DNA of 64,000 nt from Ulota crispa (Eukaryota > Streptophyta > Bryopsida > Orthotrichales > Orthotrichaceae). The translations under genes were made by a program, and so were the position numbers. The notes beneath the pieces were generated by a model. That model ran no database searches. It had not been told where the DNA came from and worked only from the letters and a program-made list of their open reading frames with translations. This document shows, one piece after another, positions 12,060 to 24,061 of the stretch (position 1 is its first letter; each line of letters begins with the position of its first letter). The stretch spans positions 6,234,471 to 6,298,470 of the forward strand of contig OY987247.1 of NCBI GenBank assembly GCA_963920765.1, written 5' to 3'.

Positions 12060-12839
12060 CTACCTCTCACTTTGTACTTTAGGCGCATTGTCCTCAATAT
12101 CTGCATCAATAAGTTCCATGCGTACACTGCTAGGTACACCCTTGTAACCATCCAGAGCTCCCATGTCGTCAACCCCAAGCGGCAAAGCTGATCTGCTCCT
12201 TTTGTCAGAAGATCTATAGCAGTTGGACTCGTCATTTTCAACTGTAAATCTATGGACATTGTCCTCGAATCTTGGCAAAGTGCTTGCAAGTCGTTGCTTG
12301 GTGTTTGGAGATCTTGGCAGGAACTTGACAAGTCTCTGGAAATATTCTCCGTGCCTAGACAAATTTTCTTCAGATCTCTGCAAATTATTGCTGGATCCGA
12401 CGCCTAGCTATTGCATGTCATGGCTAATCCTCCGCATGTTGGGGCTACCTCTCTTGCAAGCAGAACTTGGTGTAGTCTCCATGAGGGAAATCTTAATTAA
12501 CCTCCGAAAGTTACTTCCTGGACTCATGAGGTCGCTGTTCGATCCTCCTGCATGCCTTCCTGATCTTTGCAGATTGTTGATTGAACTCCTTGCATTGTAA
12601 CTACTAGTTATTGGAGTTGCATCCGGCCATCCACAAAAACTTCCTTCTTGTCTAAGTATCGCGGCAGGCCTGGACACTTGAAACAGCATGTCCTCTGCAA
12701 CGTCTCCATTATTGCTATGTTTGTAATAAGGTGACCACCCACCGTTAGGTAATAGGCCATATGTTTGCAACTCTGGTGCCCACCCTTTCGGCTTAGATTT
12801 CCTCTCAAACTCTTGTTGTTCTTCCCTCATTGCTCTCAT
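12060..12839 (-). pseudogene. Unrecognised ORF pair upstream of the transposase remnant
   Basis: Two minus-strand frames, 12839-12408 (143 aa, starting MRAMREEQQEFERKSKPKGW) and 12383-12060 (107 aa), look like consecutive pieces of one coding sequence with a stop and shift between them. The product would be hydrophilic and rich in Ser, Arg and Asn, with recurring LQRSG / RRLIK / SPN-type words, and no recognisable domain. The position directly upstream of the transposase suggests an accessory ORF of the element or a captured host fragment. No function is assigned. Confidence 0.35.
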
Positions 12840-13429
12840 AGCAAGCTATAGGTCCTTGCAAATTCCAAACTCTCCGTAATCTTCTCTTCAATACAAGAAT
12901 ACTCTACGTTTGGACTAAAGTAAGTGTAAGCTTACATGCCTTCATCATCTTTATTCAGTGTGCAATACTGGTATAAGGTTTGTAAGCTGACATGTGAGGC
13001 TCAGTAAAACCGTCATGATTGACACCTTAAAATATGCTAGTGAATTCTATGCCTACTAAAAATTGCCTTTGCAGGCACTTAAGATTGAGTATTAAACCGC
13101 CGTAACCCGCCACCAAATGCAACAAGCAATAACCACATACTCCTCTCCCAGGCACCTTTGTACCCACTTTGATGAAAATGTACTTTGTCACTTAATGTCC
13201 CAATGTGCACATCTGATTATTACTGAAGCTGCGACAATTAACACCTCCAACCGTCAATTTTTAAAACTTGCAGAATTGGGGTCAAAAATCGACAAAAATG
13301 GTGTCAAAAACCGACGAGAATGGGTGCATCCGGAGGACACGCCCATGGAACGCTGACGCTTATGGGTGTTCTTACCTTACATCCACTGAAAAAACCGGAT
13401 GAAAATGAGAATAGTAGGTTTTTTGCCCA
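12840..13429. other. Intergenic region
   Basis: No gene recognised. It separates the transposon remnant from the inverted-duplication arm. The last 45 bases belong to the dispersed repeat also found near 5.6 kb. Confidence 0.5.
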
Positions 13430-16400
13430 AGGAGTTCAAAATCTCCCCGCACACTGCTGTGGAGTGTGGTCCCATCTTTTCAAATGGCGGTCAAGAACCA
13501 CCAATTGTGCAGGCCGCAGATTCCACGGAACGCACAACGACGAAAGCCTGTTTAATCGCGACGAAGTCATCCAAAAAATCATCCATACTTTTGATCCATC
13601 TCACAGCCATTCATCAATTTTCATCCTCATATACGTCCACATTCATCCTAGTTCCATCCATGATTCATCCCGGCTTCATCCCAGCGTGAAGAAAACCAAA
13701 CGTGCACACCTCGCGACAGAAAGGGCCATTCTCCGACTTCGACTGCCACGTTTCGCTTGCCATCTTTCTCACGCAATCAGTTCCTCCTCGTTGAATTGCA
13801 CACTAACCCCTCTGCATATTCTCTCTATCATGTCCTACATTGCGAAGAATCGCTGAGACTGCGCAGAATTGCTCAGTTTGTGGGAGGTGTTCAGAGAATT
13901 TGAGAGTAGCGATGGCGGAAGCAGAGGAGCGTTCGAATGGCGCGTATGCGCCGTTGGGATCCGGCACCATCGACGAGGAGAATGCCGGGGTGGAGGACTC
14001 GAAAGCGAAGCTGGCGGATTCGACGTCCACGTTGAGTGCGTTTCCAGGGAGTATCAAGTACCTGATATGGAACGAGTTTTGTGAGCGCCTCTCGTTTTAT
14101 GGCATGAAGACCATTCTGGCGCTCTATTTGGTGCAGCACCTGCGGTTGAGTGAGAACGAGTCCACGGAGCTCGTGCATCTCTTCATTGTTGCTTGTTATG
14201 CCACTCCTCTCTTGGGTGCATTCGTCAGCGATTGCGTTTGGGTACGTTTCGCTTCAATTTTTACTACAACAACGTGTTGCTGAAACAGATTCTTAGCCTT
14301 CAGAATATTTTCTATGAGTTTCCTGTGGTTACAGTTTATGTAGCATTTATCGCATGACTTGCTTCGAAGTAGAGAAAGAAGGAACATTGTTGCAGCTTCT
14401 TCTTCCGCTTTGTATGATCGAATCGCGTATGGGTTGGTTTCAAGAGATTGGAGTGTCGATTTTGAGGGTTTAGGGTTTCGAGTGATGCAGGGCAAGTACC
14501 GGACGATCTTGTACCTGTCAGTGGTGTACTGCCTGGGGAATTGGGTGATGGCTCTGTCTGCATTCCCGGAGCCAGATCCAAGCTCGCGCAGGACGCTGTT
14601 CTGGTCAACCTCGGCAGCATTAGGTCTGATCGCGTTCGGCACGGGCGGAATCAAACCGTGCGGAGCGGCGTTCGGAGGCGACCAGATTCAGTTCACGCTC
14701 CCCGACGGGCCGGTGAAAGAGCGTGTGCAGCGCCGGTTCTTTTCCATGTACTACCTCGCTATCAACGTTGGCTCTTTCTTCTCCACCCTCGCCGGGCCTT
14801 ACTTCCGCGTGCACTACTCGTACGCGTTCGCCTTCGCTGTGCCGGCGGTGTTCATGATGGGCGCTCTGGTCATCTTCTGGTTCGGCCGCAAGACGTACTA
14901 CAACCAGCCTCCGCAGGTTGAACCCTAAACCTGCTCAAGTCCAGGTTTCTCTGGTATCAAATTCAGAACTGTGTCGAAATGGCGAAAATTTTCCCACTCC
15001 CACCAATGACTGAGTCTTAAGATCTCACACAAGAAAGTCATGTTGAGAATCACTAATATTCTGTGATGGACAATGCGTTTAGTAAGCACATTTCATGAAC
15101 GGAGCTTCTGGGAGAATTAGGGTTTGATACACTTTTTTTTCATCCTGGCGTCGAGCTATTTTAAGAATGTCAAAATGAAGCAATACTGTACAAAGTACAG
15201 TAAGTTGCTACAAGGTTGTTGAAATATGTCCATTGCTGTCTGCAGGGGAATGTGTTTTTAGAGGTGGGGAGCGTGGTGGTGGACGCGGTGAAGCTGCGAG
15301 AGAGACGATCCGAGGGGGAGCACTGGCTGGACAAGGCGAAAGCCAAGCACAGTGGTGCCATTGTGGAGGATGTCAAGGGGCTCATGCGTGTGCTTGTGTT
15401 GCTTCTCCCCACGCCTATTTTCTGGTCTCTCTACGACCAACAGGCGTCCAAATGGGTGTTTCAAGCAAGCGCTCTGGATGGCCACATACCCTGGTTGTTC
15501 AACGTGACCATCCAACCTGACCAAATGCAGGTCTTGGTTCACTTCCGGGACCCCTATTCGCTTTGGTTCGTTGTTTGCAGTGTTGAAAGTAACCTCGGTT
15601 TCTGCACTCTTTTTCAAAATTTCAGGCTTTGGGAGAAGGCCAGGAGCTACATTGACGGTGAAGTGAGATTAGGTTTTCATACTGTAAACTATGGTCCCTA
15701 AGATGAAACAAGCGACACCCCGAACCCCTCTTTAATCTTTTGTAATAGAAATCCAAAAGGATTACTCTTCTCCGTAACACGAATATGTGACAATTAAGCA
15801 TGATATTCCAGGGTGTCATATCTTTAGAAAGGGTCATATGAAATGGCCTACGTGAACTCCTTATTTGCAGGGACACAATGAGAACACCTACTAGAGACTT
15901 TGAGACGGTGGACTAGGATACTGCTGTCATAGTTGGCACTTTGCTTTCCTCGAGGTTTCTTGTTCAAAACAAAAAGGCAAAAAAAGTAGTTTGGTATCAG
16001 TTTTTTTGTTTAGTTTTCCAAGTTGTTTTGTTTTGTTTTAGGTTTCTGAATACCTGGATGTGTGTATGTGCGCAGGCTCTGAATCCCATATTAATTGCAG
16101 TGATGATCCCGCTCTTCGACTTAGTGATTTACCCTTTCTTCGAGTCTCGCCGCTACTCCCTGCGTCCTATTGCCAGATTAGTGATAGGGATGGTGTTGTG
16201 CGCCCTGGCGTTTCTGCTCTCAGGCTTGCTCCAGCAAGCCATGGATGGGCCAAGAGCGTCCAACCAACCCTTGTCCATTCTCTGGCAGATTCCGCAGAAC
16301 GTGGTGATGACCGCGGGAGAAATCATGTTCAGCATCACTGGTCTCGAGTTCGCCTACTCCCAAGCCCCGGACTCCATGAAAGCTGTTGTCCAGGCGACCT

Positions 16401-18515
16401 GGCTCTTCACCATCTCTTCAGGTATGAATGCATGGTCCATGATGTAGTTTTGATCACAAAAGCGCCCTGGATTATCTATCAGTTGCTTCATTTACCTCAT
16501 TTGATTGTTGGGTTGACATTAGCATAACGCGGTTTTAATGCCATTTTAGTTCCTTTTTAGGGGCGGATTACAGTGTGCCTTCATGTCTTAACTTGCAAGT
16601 TCCAGCTCAAACGCCAGGTCGGAAAGGGCAAAAAGAAATACTGAAGAAACCGTTAATGCTTGGTCATATCTTTGCAAGTCTCAGTTCAACGCCAAGTTAT
16701 AAAGGGCAAACATAAGTACTACCGGTATTCTTTGGAATACTTTAAGCAAAGAAATTGGTGGGACCTAGGCTTGAAGCTGGGTTTCCATTTTGGGAGCACC
16801 AAACTCTATAGCGAAGTTCCATCTTCTTGGCACCAAAACTTCCAAGGAGTACTGTCATGTTGTCCCGGTTTTCAGCTCTTGACTAATCAAATTCTGAGAG
16901 TTCAACATGTGAATGGGACTTGGGATGTGGGACGTGAGTGTGACCCCCCACACCTCAAAGATGCCAAAATTTGATATGGCATTAAAGCAATGCCATTTCA
17001 ATGTCAATTCATCAAATAACTAATTCAATACTGTAACCATGAGTAGTAAATGTGAGGAGGGGCGTGTTGTATTGTTGGTTTTGATCTTCTGATTGCTTTT
17101 GTTGTGTGGTATAGTAAATTGACTCAAAGTGTGTTGCTTTTGCTCTTGTGGGATTGAAAACGCAGGAAATTTTGTAACTGTAGCCCTTGTGGCCATCATT
17201 GGAACCAGCTTGTCAAAAGCAAACGAGTTTTACCTCTTCGCCGGAGGTTGCATGGTAGCCATGCTGCTGCTCTTGTGGGGGGGCTCCTCCTTCGTGTACA
17301 GGACGTCTACGCCTCTCACCACTGAGCCTACCACTGAGACCCTCATTGTGCATGCTGCTGACGACCGCGTTTTCAGTGGTTAGTTTCTTTATTTCATTTA
17401 GGAGCCGTGTAACATACCAAGCTGACCCAGATTCATCTCATCCATTTGGGGTTAAGCCTCAGAAGAAGGGCTACATTAGCCCAGTGAGAGAGAGAATCAG
17501 CACCAAAGGTTCTGCTTCTTCCTTTGTGTCATCATTTTATCAAGCTTTCTGAGATTAATAGTCGATGGTTACCGAGTTTTAGAAAGGGCTGGTAGAAACT
17601 TGAGGAAGAGGTAGTCTGCTTTTGTAATCTCTTGTTGAAATTCTTTTTTTCTTCTATTCTTTCTCTTCTCTTTTTTTTTAGTCTGTAAACAGGTCAGATT
17701 GACATCATTGTAGTTCATGTGATTGGGTTAGGTGTTTATGTACAGCAGTGCCAGGCAAGCCCTGGTGCTCTATTGAGGCACCTCTTCTTGGTATAATTCA
17801 TTTCATTATGTATCAAAGAGCTATGGTCTCACTTTGTTCAATTTGGTGAAGGTCTCGTTGAGATGTCATATTCATCGCCTGGGGTTCATGTCAGGTGTAG
17901 AGCATGAAGTGTATAATGAAGTTATCTGTAATTTGAACGTTTTCGTGGACTCTGTAGTATTTGTGCTTGTGTTTTGTGTGAGTTGGTTATTTCGTACTTG
18001 GATATTCAATCATAATAGGAAAACTAGGTCTTTTTCCCATATGGTTTTGCTCTATTTGTCATGGACATTGCAGGTTGGTCAATTTGACATCGATCATGGA
18101 CACACTCCACCTCAACTCTCCTCTTTTTGTGAACAAAGATACCAGGTTCTACAAGTGGGGTTTCTATTGATAGGTTTTGGAGTTCGTTCTTCTACAAAAT
18201 GGCAAAGCATAATATTTTACATGTTTAGCCGCACCTCATTTGAGTTTTTATTACGGAATCTTGAAATTCCAAATTTATATTATTTTAATGGAAAGTGAGA
18301 TTTAATGAGATATGATTTTTTGTTTTGCTTTAAGCTGCCAGTATACTCTCATTGTGTATTTTCATGTAGGCAAACGTAGTTGAACTATTTTCAAAAGGCC
18401 CTTTGTTGGCTAGGGACCGAAAGGGTAAGAGGTTTTGTCTCAGAGAAGCTACGTTGAGGAAGTTCAAGGAGGTTTCGTAAACATATAATGAGTTAATGCT
18501 ACGGGGACAAGGTGT
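13430..18515 (+). repeat. Inverted duplication, arm A
   Basis: This stretch matches the reverse complement of 35515-39712, covering promoter, five exons, four introns and 3' flank. Similarity starts near GGAGTTCAAAATCTCCC (13430; counterpart near 39710) and ends near GGGACAAGGT (18515; counterpart near 35515). Arm A contains an extra segment of about 850 bp (17483-18331) in its 3' flank that arm B lacks. Confidence 0.9.
13912..17383 (+). CDS. SLC15A/PepT-like proton-coupled oligopeptide transporter, copy A
   Basis: POT/PTR2-family transporter predicted to carry di- and tripeptides with protons across a membrane. Exons: 13912-14241, 14491-14916, 15246-15530, 16076-16421 and 17166-17383; phases agree, giving 534 aa. 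Family features include ExxER in NEFCERLSFYGM (TM1), the PTR2 signature GAFVSDCVWGKYRT across the exon 1-2 junction, GTGGIKPCGAAFGGDQ, FFSMYYLAINVGSF, the TM7 motif FWSLYDQQASKW and the TM10 motif SITGLEFAYSQAP. The order and spacing fit animal PepT1/PepT2 (for example EHWLDKAKAKH and TIQPDQMQ between TM6 and TM8) much better than plant NPF proteins. The large extracellular domain that animal PepTs carry between TM9 and TM10 is absent. The second exon ends with a weak donor (GTTGAA). This gene converges with its inverted copy at 35.8-39.2 kb. Confidence 0.9.
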
Positions 18516-18537
18516 TAAGCATAGGTTTATCTTAGTG
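17384..18537 (+). other. 3' flank of transporter copy A, with arm-specific insert
   Basis: Bases 17384-17482 and 18332-18515 have counterparts downstream of copy B. The intervening 849 bp do not and may be an insertion in A or a deletion in B. Open frames at 17346-17552 and 17834-18298 show no recognisable protein, and the counterpart in arm B does not preserve the first one. Confidence 0.55.
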
Positions 18538-18617
18538 TTAACCCTTTAACGACCAGGGTACTGAAAATACACTAGAAAATCAACCACATTTTGGTCTCCT
18601 GGTTGTTAAAGGGTTAA
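18538..18617. mobile_element. 72-bp palindromic element flanked by TTAA (piggyBac-MITE-like)
   Basis: Body at 18542-18613, flanked on both sides by TTAA. Ends are CCCTTTAACGACCAGG on the left and the reverse complement of CCCTTTAACAACCAGG on the right, matching at 15 of 16 bases. The core contains AATACACTAGAAAAT, shared with the element at 48738 and, inverted and looser, with the one at 50499. TTAA duplications with CCC-starting inverted repeats are the hallmark of piggyBac elements; relationship to piggyBac is inferred. Confidence 0.65.
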
Positions 18618-21247
18618 TTAGAAATATGTTGTTGTGTGTTCATTCCAAGCAGTAGTGTTAGTCTCCAAACCAATGTGGAGGTCGATGTGGCAAAATGATA
18701 AGAGCAGTGTTAGCGGAAGTAACCTCTGGCAAAAGCACCATTAATTTCTGCTTTTATCTAAACATTAGATACAATAGAAACAAAGATTCCACAAATACCT
18801 TTGTGGTGTTTGCTATTTGTGCTCGTGAGCATCCACTACAAAAGAGCAATGTTTAGGCAAGATTTTGGCAATTGGCAACAGTTGAGCTTCATGATTGTTG
18901 GACTCAACACAAATTTTAGAACTTGAAACCAATTTGCACATTTAAATGGAGAATGTGTCCTCTATTGCTTGTGTCCTTCAAAAGCATTGAGAGTTGTTGG
19001 TACTACCTCCTATCACTCTCTAGACTAACATCAACATCACTTCATATTCTTGCATTGGACTATATTTTCTTTGTCTAGTCACATAGTATGTGCAATGTCC
19101 GCATAACAATGAAGATTTTTATAACAACATGGTTATAGTGAGGCTGGGTCTAACTCCTTGTTTGTAGCACTTACAATGCTATTCTTTTAAACAACTAGGG
19201 AAAACCATGTCACTATACAAAGTTGTGGAGCACCAATTCTAGCAAATGATTAGTTTGTTCTTCATTATTTCTTTGTTACATTTGAAATTTTTGAATTACA
19301 GACCCGTCAATGGGCTCATAGGCAATCATTTGCGCAATGCACTTTCCCTCACTTTTTTCCCGTAAAGCATTATTTGTTAATTTGGGACAAAGCTTACAAG
19401 GTGGGACTTGGGACTTTTGGCTTTTTTGGAAGAGAACATCATGTTTATTGAATTGGGAATCTGTTGACCGTTTTCTAAAGAAATGAGATATATATCTTCC
19501 AAAAAGATGCTCTTTTTGGACAAAAATTCATTAACATCTGAAATTTTGGACAAAAAGTTCATTAAGCAGATTTCAGAAGGCCTCATGAATTTAACAAATA
19601 TGGTTCCACATAAATTAAGGTGATAATCTCAGATTCAAGTAAGTACAAAATGGGACCCCCGTTGTCCCAAATTAACAAATAACGTGTTCCGTGCTTTAGT
19701 TCCTATTCTATAAGAGACACCTCTAGCTTCAAATTTAAAAGAGTACAGGATCGATAGGCCATGTTTTTACAATTTGTATATGTACTGAAATTCAAAACCA
19801 AATGAGCTTTTATTGTTCTATTTCATACGAGATATTTGTTCTCATGAAGCTCATCTTAGGACACTTGCATTATTGTTTAAAAGATGTGTTGCCCTAGCCA
19901 AACTCCCCATTTGACAGCACCTTCCACTTGGAATGGCTATCTTGAAAGAAAAGGCCGTTAAGGTAGGAGGCTCACAAACTAACCATCTAACGGCTGAAAC
20001 TAAATTTTGGGAGGTGAAACTTCTTGAAATATTTTTCAATAAATTTTCCTTGAAAGACAATAGGAATTGGCATCTACAGTAACTCAAGTTTCTGTTTGAA
20101 TAATTGCCCTAGTATTTGGTAACGTAAGAGGATTCATTTGCATTCCAAACACAAAAAGCCCCAATTGCGCAAACCCTAATAATCTCCACTGCCCAAACCT
20201 AAATCTAGAAAACCAAGAACTTACAATTGTCTATCCAGCTCTCCTACTACAAATTTCAATGCAATAAAAAATCACGAATTATCAACTGAACCTAAAGGAG
20301 CGAGCTAGGAAGAAAATTAGTGCGTGCGCTAGCTTCTTTCTTACGTTGTTGTCATCGTGCTCTCCGCCAAGAGGCTCCATAGCTGGACCTCCTCGGCTAC
20401 AACCATTGAAATGTGCAAATGAGCTTCAAACTTGCTGGAACCGACCGCATTACTAACTACATGGGGTTCAAAAAACGCAGAAAAAGAAATGCAAAGCAGA
20501 GATTCCAAGACGGATCAAGAAATGGCTACAATTGCAAAGGTATTGTTAATTAATTGCGGGGATTGAGCTAGGCTATTGTCTTGGCATTTGTCAAAAAAGG
20601 AATGAAGCAATGGCAAGAGCGGGTCCTCCTTGTGTAGCTTGGTGCAAAAGTTTGAATGACGTCGACGGATGAATGAAGCTACCTTCCATGGCTTCATCCA
20701 TAAGGACGAATTCATTCATCATGAGGTTAGATGTGATGTGTAAACAAAGTAGGTATTAAATGATGCTACATCATTGCGCTATCGGCATCGAGACGATTTT
20801 CTTGTAAAATACTTGAAATATTTCAAACTATAATTTTAAGACCCTCTTTGTTCCTTAAAGAGCTCTAAGTTTTATTTGATTATAAACAGTAAATGCAACC
20901 ATACCTTGTTCCTCATTAAAACAAGCAATACTTCATGGAATTTCCCTTTAAGATCCATAGTGCACTGAAAATAACTCCGTATTCATGAATATTACAAACA
21001 ACACCATATGCATGAAAATGCCACAAATAGCACGTTTCCAAGTTCAAAATATGACTAGTCATGTGGCAAATATAAGTGCATTATAATTTAGAGCTAAACT
21101 AAAGTAAAATCATCCATTTACTTAAACAATGAGAATTTTTATACATATACAACCAATTCATTATCTACATGGTCAAATTTGGAAAGCTTCCAAGAACATC
21201 ACAATAGAATGGGATATTTTCACAACTTCAATACTAAATATTTAATA
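18618..21247. other. AT-rich intergenic region, no gene recognised
   Basis: Short open frames (for example 19377-19586, 19851-20087 and 20515-20715 on the minus strand) show no similarity I recognise. About 20160-20720 is less AT-rich, with AAACCCTAA words. It could be a degraded leader or retroelement fragment, but nothing supports a specific call. Confidence 0.5.
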
Positions 21248-21251
21248 TTAA

Positions 21252-22774
21252 CCCCTAAAGGACCAAGCTTAGTTTTTACAAAAAAACTCTCAAAATTGCC
21301 ATTTTTAGAGCATCAACCAAATCTGAAAACAAAAATGCTTTTTGGCATATGCAACCGCAAAATCTTGTAGTGCAGTAGTTTTCAAAGATGTGGAAAAAAA
21401 TTCAGAGCTTTTCACCAAGTGGATTGGAAGATAGAACAATTTGAAAAGTTTTTTTGGGTCATGTGGAAAACCGGGCAACTACCTTCAAAAGGTGAAATTC
21501 CTAAGGGAAAAAGGCCATGTCAGCGGTACGTCTCTAGATTCCATATTTTGCCTAAGTAAGGTGCATGTCAATAAAAATTCAAATCATTTAGAACTGTACA
21601 ACACAAGGGAAAAAAAATAGAAAGTAAAAAGAAGTAAAGAATGATTAGAAACATTAAATATTAATAATTTAGTTATGGAAAAACAAGGTCAATCCCAACA
21701 GTTGTAATGTTGTGAGTAAAAATTTACAACCTTTGGTCTTACATATTTTCAAAAATATTGAAAATTAAGTAAAATAAGAGATTTTGAAGTTTATTTTAGA
21801 TTAGAGAATCCATAACTGCCTATAAACAAAAACTCCTCATAACTTTCATCTCATTAATTGAAATGGAATGATTTAAAGATTTCCACATACATATAAATAT
21901 CTTGAAACAATTTTAGATTTTAATTTTTGAAAAAAGTGATTTTTAAAAATTGCCCAAGTTGCCCGCCAAACATAAAAAGCAACATATCAAGCCATTACTT
22001 TTTGCTCACAAGGTGAAAGCACACTACGGTTGTCCAAAATTGTAGTCACGGCACAATTTCTGCACAGAGCAAAAGTTTTTAGTCTTTTTTCTTATAGTCT
22101 TTTTTACTTTAAAATTAAAAATTAAAAAAAATAGACTCTTACATCTTGCATACATTGATATTTACATAACAAAAAGTGATTTTCATCTATTAATTTAATG
22201 TACAAAGTACAAACATTAAAATGTTTGTATTGTCACAGATTTAGCTTTAGCATTGTTGTACTTTTTTGCCTAGTTTAGGGTTTGTTTTTCACAATTCAAA
22301 AAGCTAAATCCAATGCTCTTATGTTTAGGTATTTAGACTAGGCATTTAATGAGTGTTTTAGAGTTTACATTAGGAAATATTCTAGCACATGTGTGATTTT
22401 AGTACAAAGGCCAATTATTGACCTTAAATAGTTATTTTAAGTTTTTTTTTGGATTGTCTGATAGAAAGCATTGTGGTTGAGATGGGCCACCATTGCATTT
22501 TGGTTAAAATTGATGTTTTGGCTCCATTTACTATCAAAATGTGTAAATTTTGTACAAAATACTTACATTTTGTACCAATTTTTAGACCTTTGGGTGGGTG
22601 ACCGTAGTGCACATTCACCCCACAATTCCAAACGTCATGAAAGTTAGTGCAAATGAAAGATACTCCTTGTCCCCACCTTCTATTAGAAGTTCAATCTAAA
22701 GCATGGAAATCCAATCATAGGTACCTGCCCAAAATTTCTATGTTTCCAAAAAAGCTAGCTTGGTCATGTAGGGG
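21252..22774. mobile_element. 1.5-kb non-autonomous element bounded by TTAA
   Basis: Flanked by TTAA at 21248-21251 and 22775-22778. The left end reads CCCCTAAAGGACCAAGCT. The right end, reverse-complemented, reads CCCCTACATGACCAAGCT, matching at 15 of 18 bases, with looser similarity continuing inward (an AAAATT-GCC-like word about 30 bases in on both sides). There is no transposase frame inside. It contains sequence related to 7.6 kb. It may be a long member of the same TTAA family, or two unrelated short palindromes that happen to bracket this interval. Confidence 0.5.
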
Positions 22775-22778
22775 TTAA

Positions 22779-23591
22779 ATAATCAGTCTTGCAATAAAAA
22801 TAAATACAAATTTGTGTTGCATGCACTTTGCATCATGTCTCTTAATTTTCAATGCCTTTTCAAGTTATTTTTCACCCTCCCTTTCCCTCCCTTTCCCTCT
22901 TCCTCTCCTCCTATTTGAATTTCAAATATTGGGTGATAGACAAACACCTACTGCATTATAATATAAATTTTTGAACCTTTGGTGTTAATAGAAAATTTTG
23001 GATATTGCATAACATACAAACACTTGAGACTTGCCTTTTCTTCTCCCTCCCTTCCCTTTCTAAATGACAAACAAACCCTCAATGTTTTACAATTGACAAT
23101 TTCAAAGGTTTAGTGTTGATATATAATAATTTTCAATATTGGGTGAACCCAAATATTTAGGCTAAAAGAAAATACAAATAAATAACTCAAAGAATTAAAA
23201 TTAGAAACTTTTCATTGTTGAAAAGATAAATTGGTCAATTGCATTAGGAGTTGAATCAATTTCAAGACAAGGTTTTAAAATTTTAATAAAAATTCTCATT
23301 AAGATGTCTTTCAAAAATTTAATTCTAGATTTCCTCAACAATTATCAAAAAGTGTTGAATCCTATAATTCTATTTGAATAGGTACACTCTCCCTCCACCC
23401 AATTTTGAAAGCTAACCTTATAACCCTATTATAACTTGAAAGATTGTTAGGCCACATTTATGTTACATCAACTGATTATTAGGCAATTTGAAAGAGCGCT
23501 CAAGGCGCCCAAAGAGAGCGACACTTCTAGTTTCAACTGACAGTGTCTTGAAGTGGAATATCTACAAAATACAATGATGAAGACAAATGAA
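22779..23591. other. AT-rich intergenic region with a dispersed repeat
   Basis: About 22860-23090 contains pyrimidine-rich CCCTCCCTTT runs and a reversed copy of the word GGTGTTAATAGAAAATTTTG seen near 7480. No coding potential recognised. Confidence 0.5.
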
Positions 23592-24061
23592 CAGAGTGAT
23601 CATCTAAGGTAGGAGCATTTTAAATAGACACCTATAAAACAGGCCAAATAAGACCCAACAATTGGGTAATGAGATACAAACTAGAGGTATGAGATCCAAA
23701 AATTGGGCAAATGGAACACTAACCATGGGTATGAGTGGTCACAGTGACCATTTTAAGCATTAAAGTGATCTAGTCTTGGACTCTCATGTTCACTCATTTG
23801 GTTTTCTCTATGTTTCTTTTCTCAAGGTTTGTGACCAATTTACAACGGGTCTAGTGTCCACAATAGGTGCATCTACAACTTTGTTTTCAAAAATTCATAT
23901 TTTATTCATAAAACTGCAAAATATTATGTGGACAATTTTTTGCCCATCTATGCCCATTTTCTAACAAAAATTTGTATTCAAAATCTTAGTGCACCTTCTT
24001 CTTGAATTGATTTAACAAAAGTGTCCATCTAAGGTGCTTCTACCTTAGCTGATCACTCTAA
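23592..24061. mobile_element. MITE-like element with TAAGGTAG inverted ends, copy 1
   Basis: The left end (about 23592) reads AGAGTGATCATCTAAGGTAG. The reverse complement of the right end (about 24061) reads AGAGTGATCAGCTAAGGTAG, followed on both sides by (A/G)AGCA and ATRGACAC words. The interior shares GGTCTAGTGTCCACAATAGG with the element at 45669-46094, so both belong to one family. No coding capacity. Confidence 0.65.

Noticed and set aside
14541..14921. 126-aa overlapping frame in transporter exon 2, also present in copy B
   Set aside because: A shadow of the GC-rich coding exon; its conservation is explained by the near-identity of exon 2 between arms.
17346..17552. Possible C-terminal continuation of transporter copy A (GVKPQKKGYISPVRERIS)
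   Set aside because: Joining it to exon 5 would need an intron too short or a wrong phase, and arm B has an in-frame stop in the corresponding sequence.
17834..18298. 154-aa plus-strand frame downstream of transporter A
   Set aside because: No domain, lies mostly in the arm-specific segment, and has no start or splice support.
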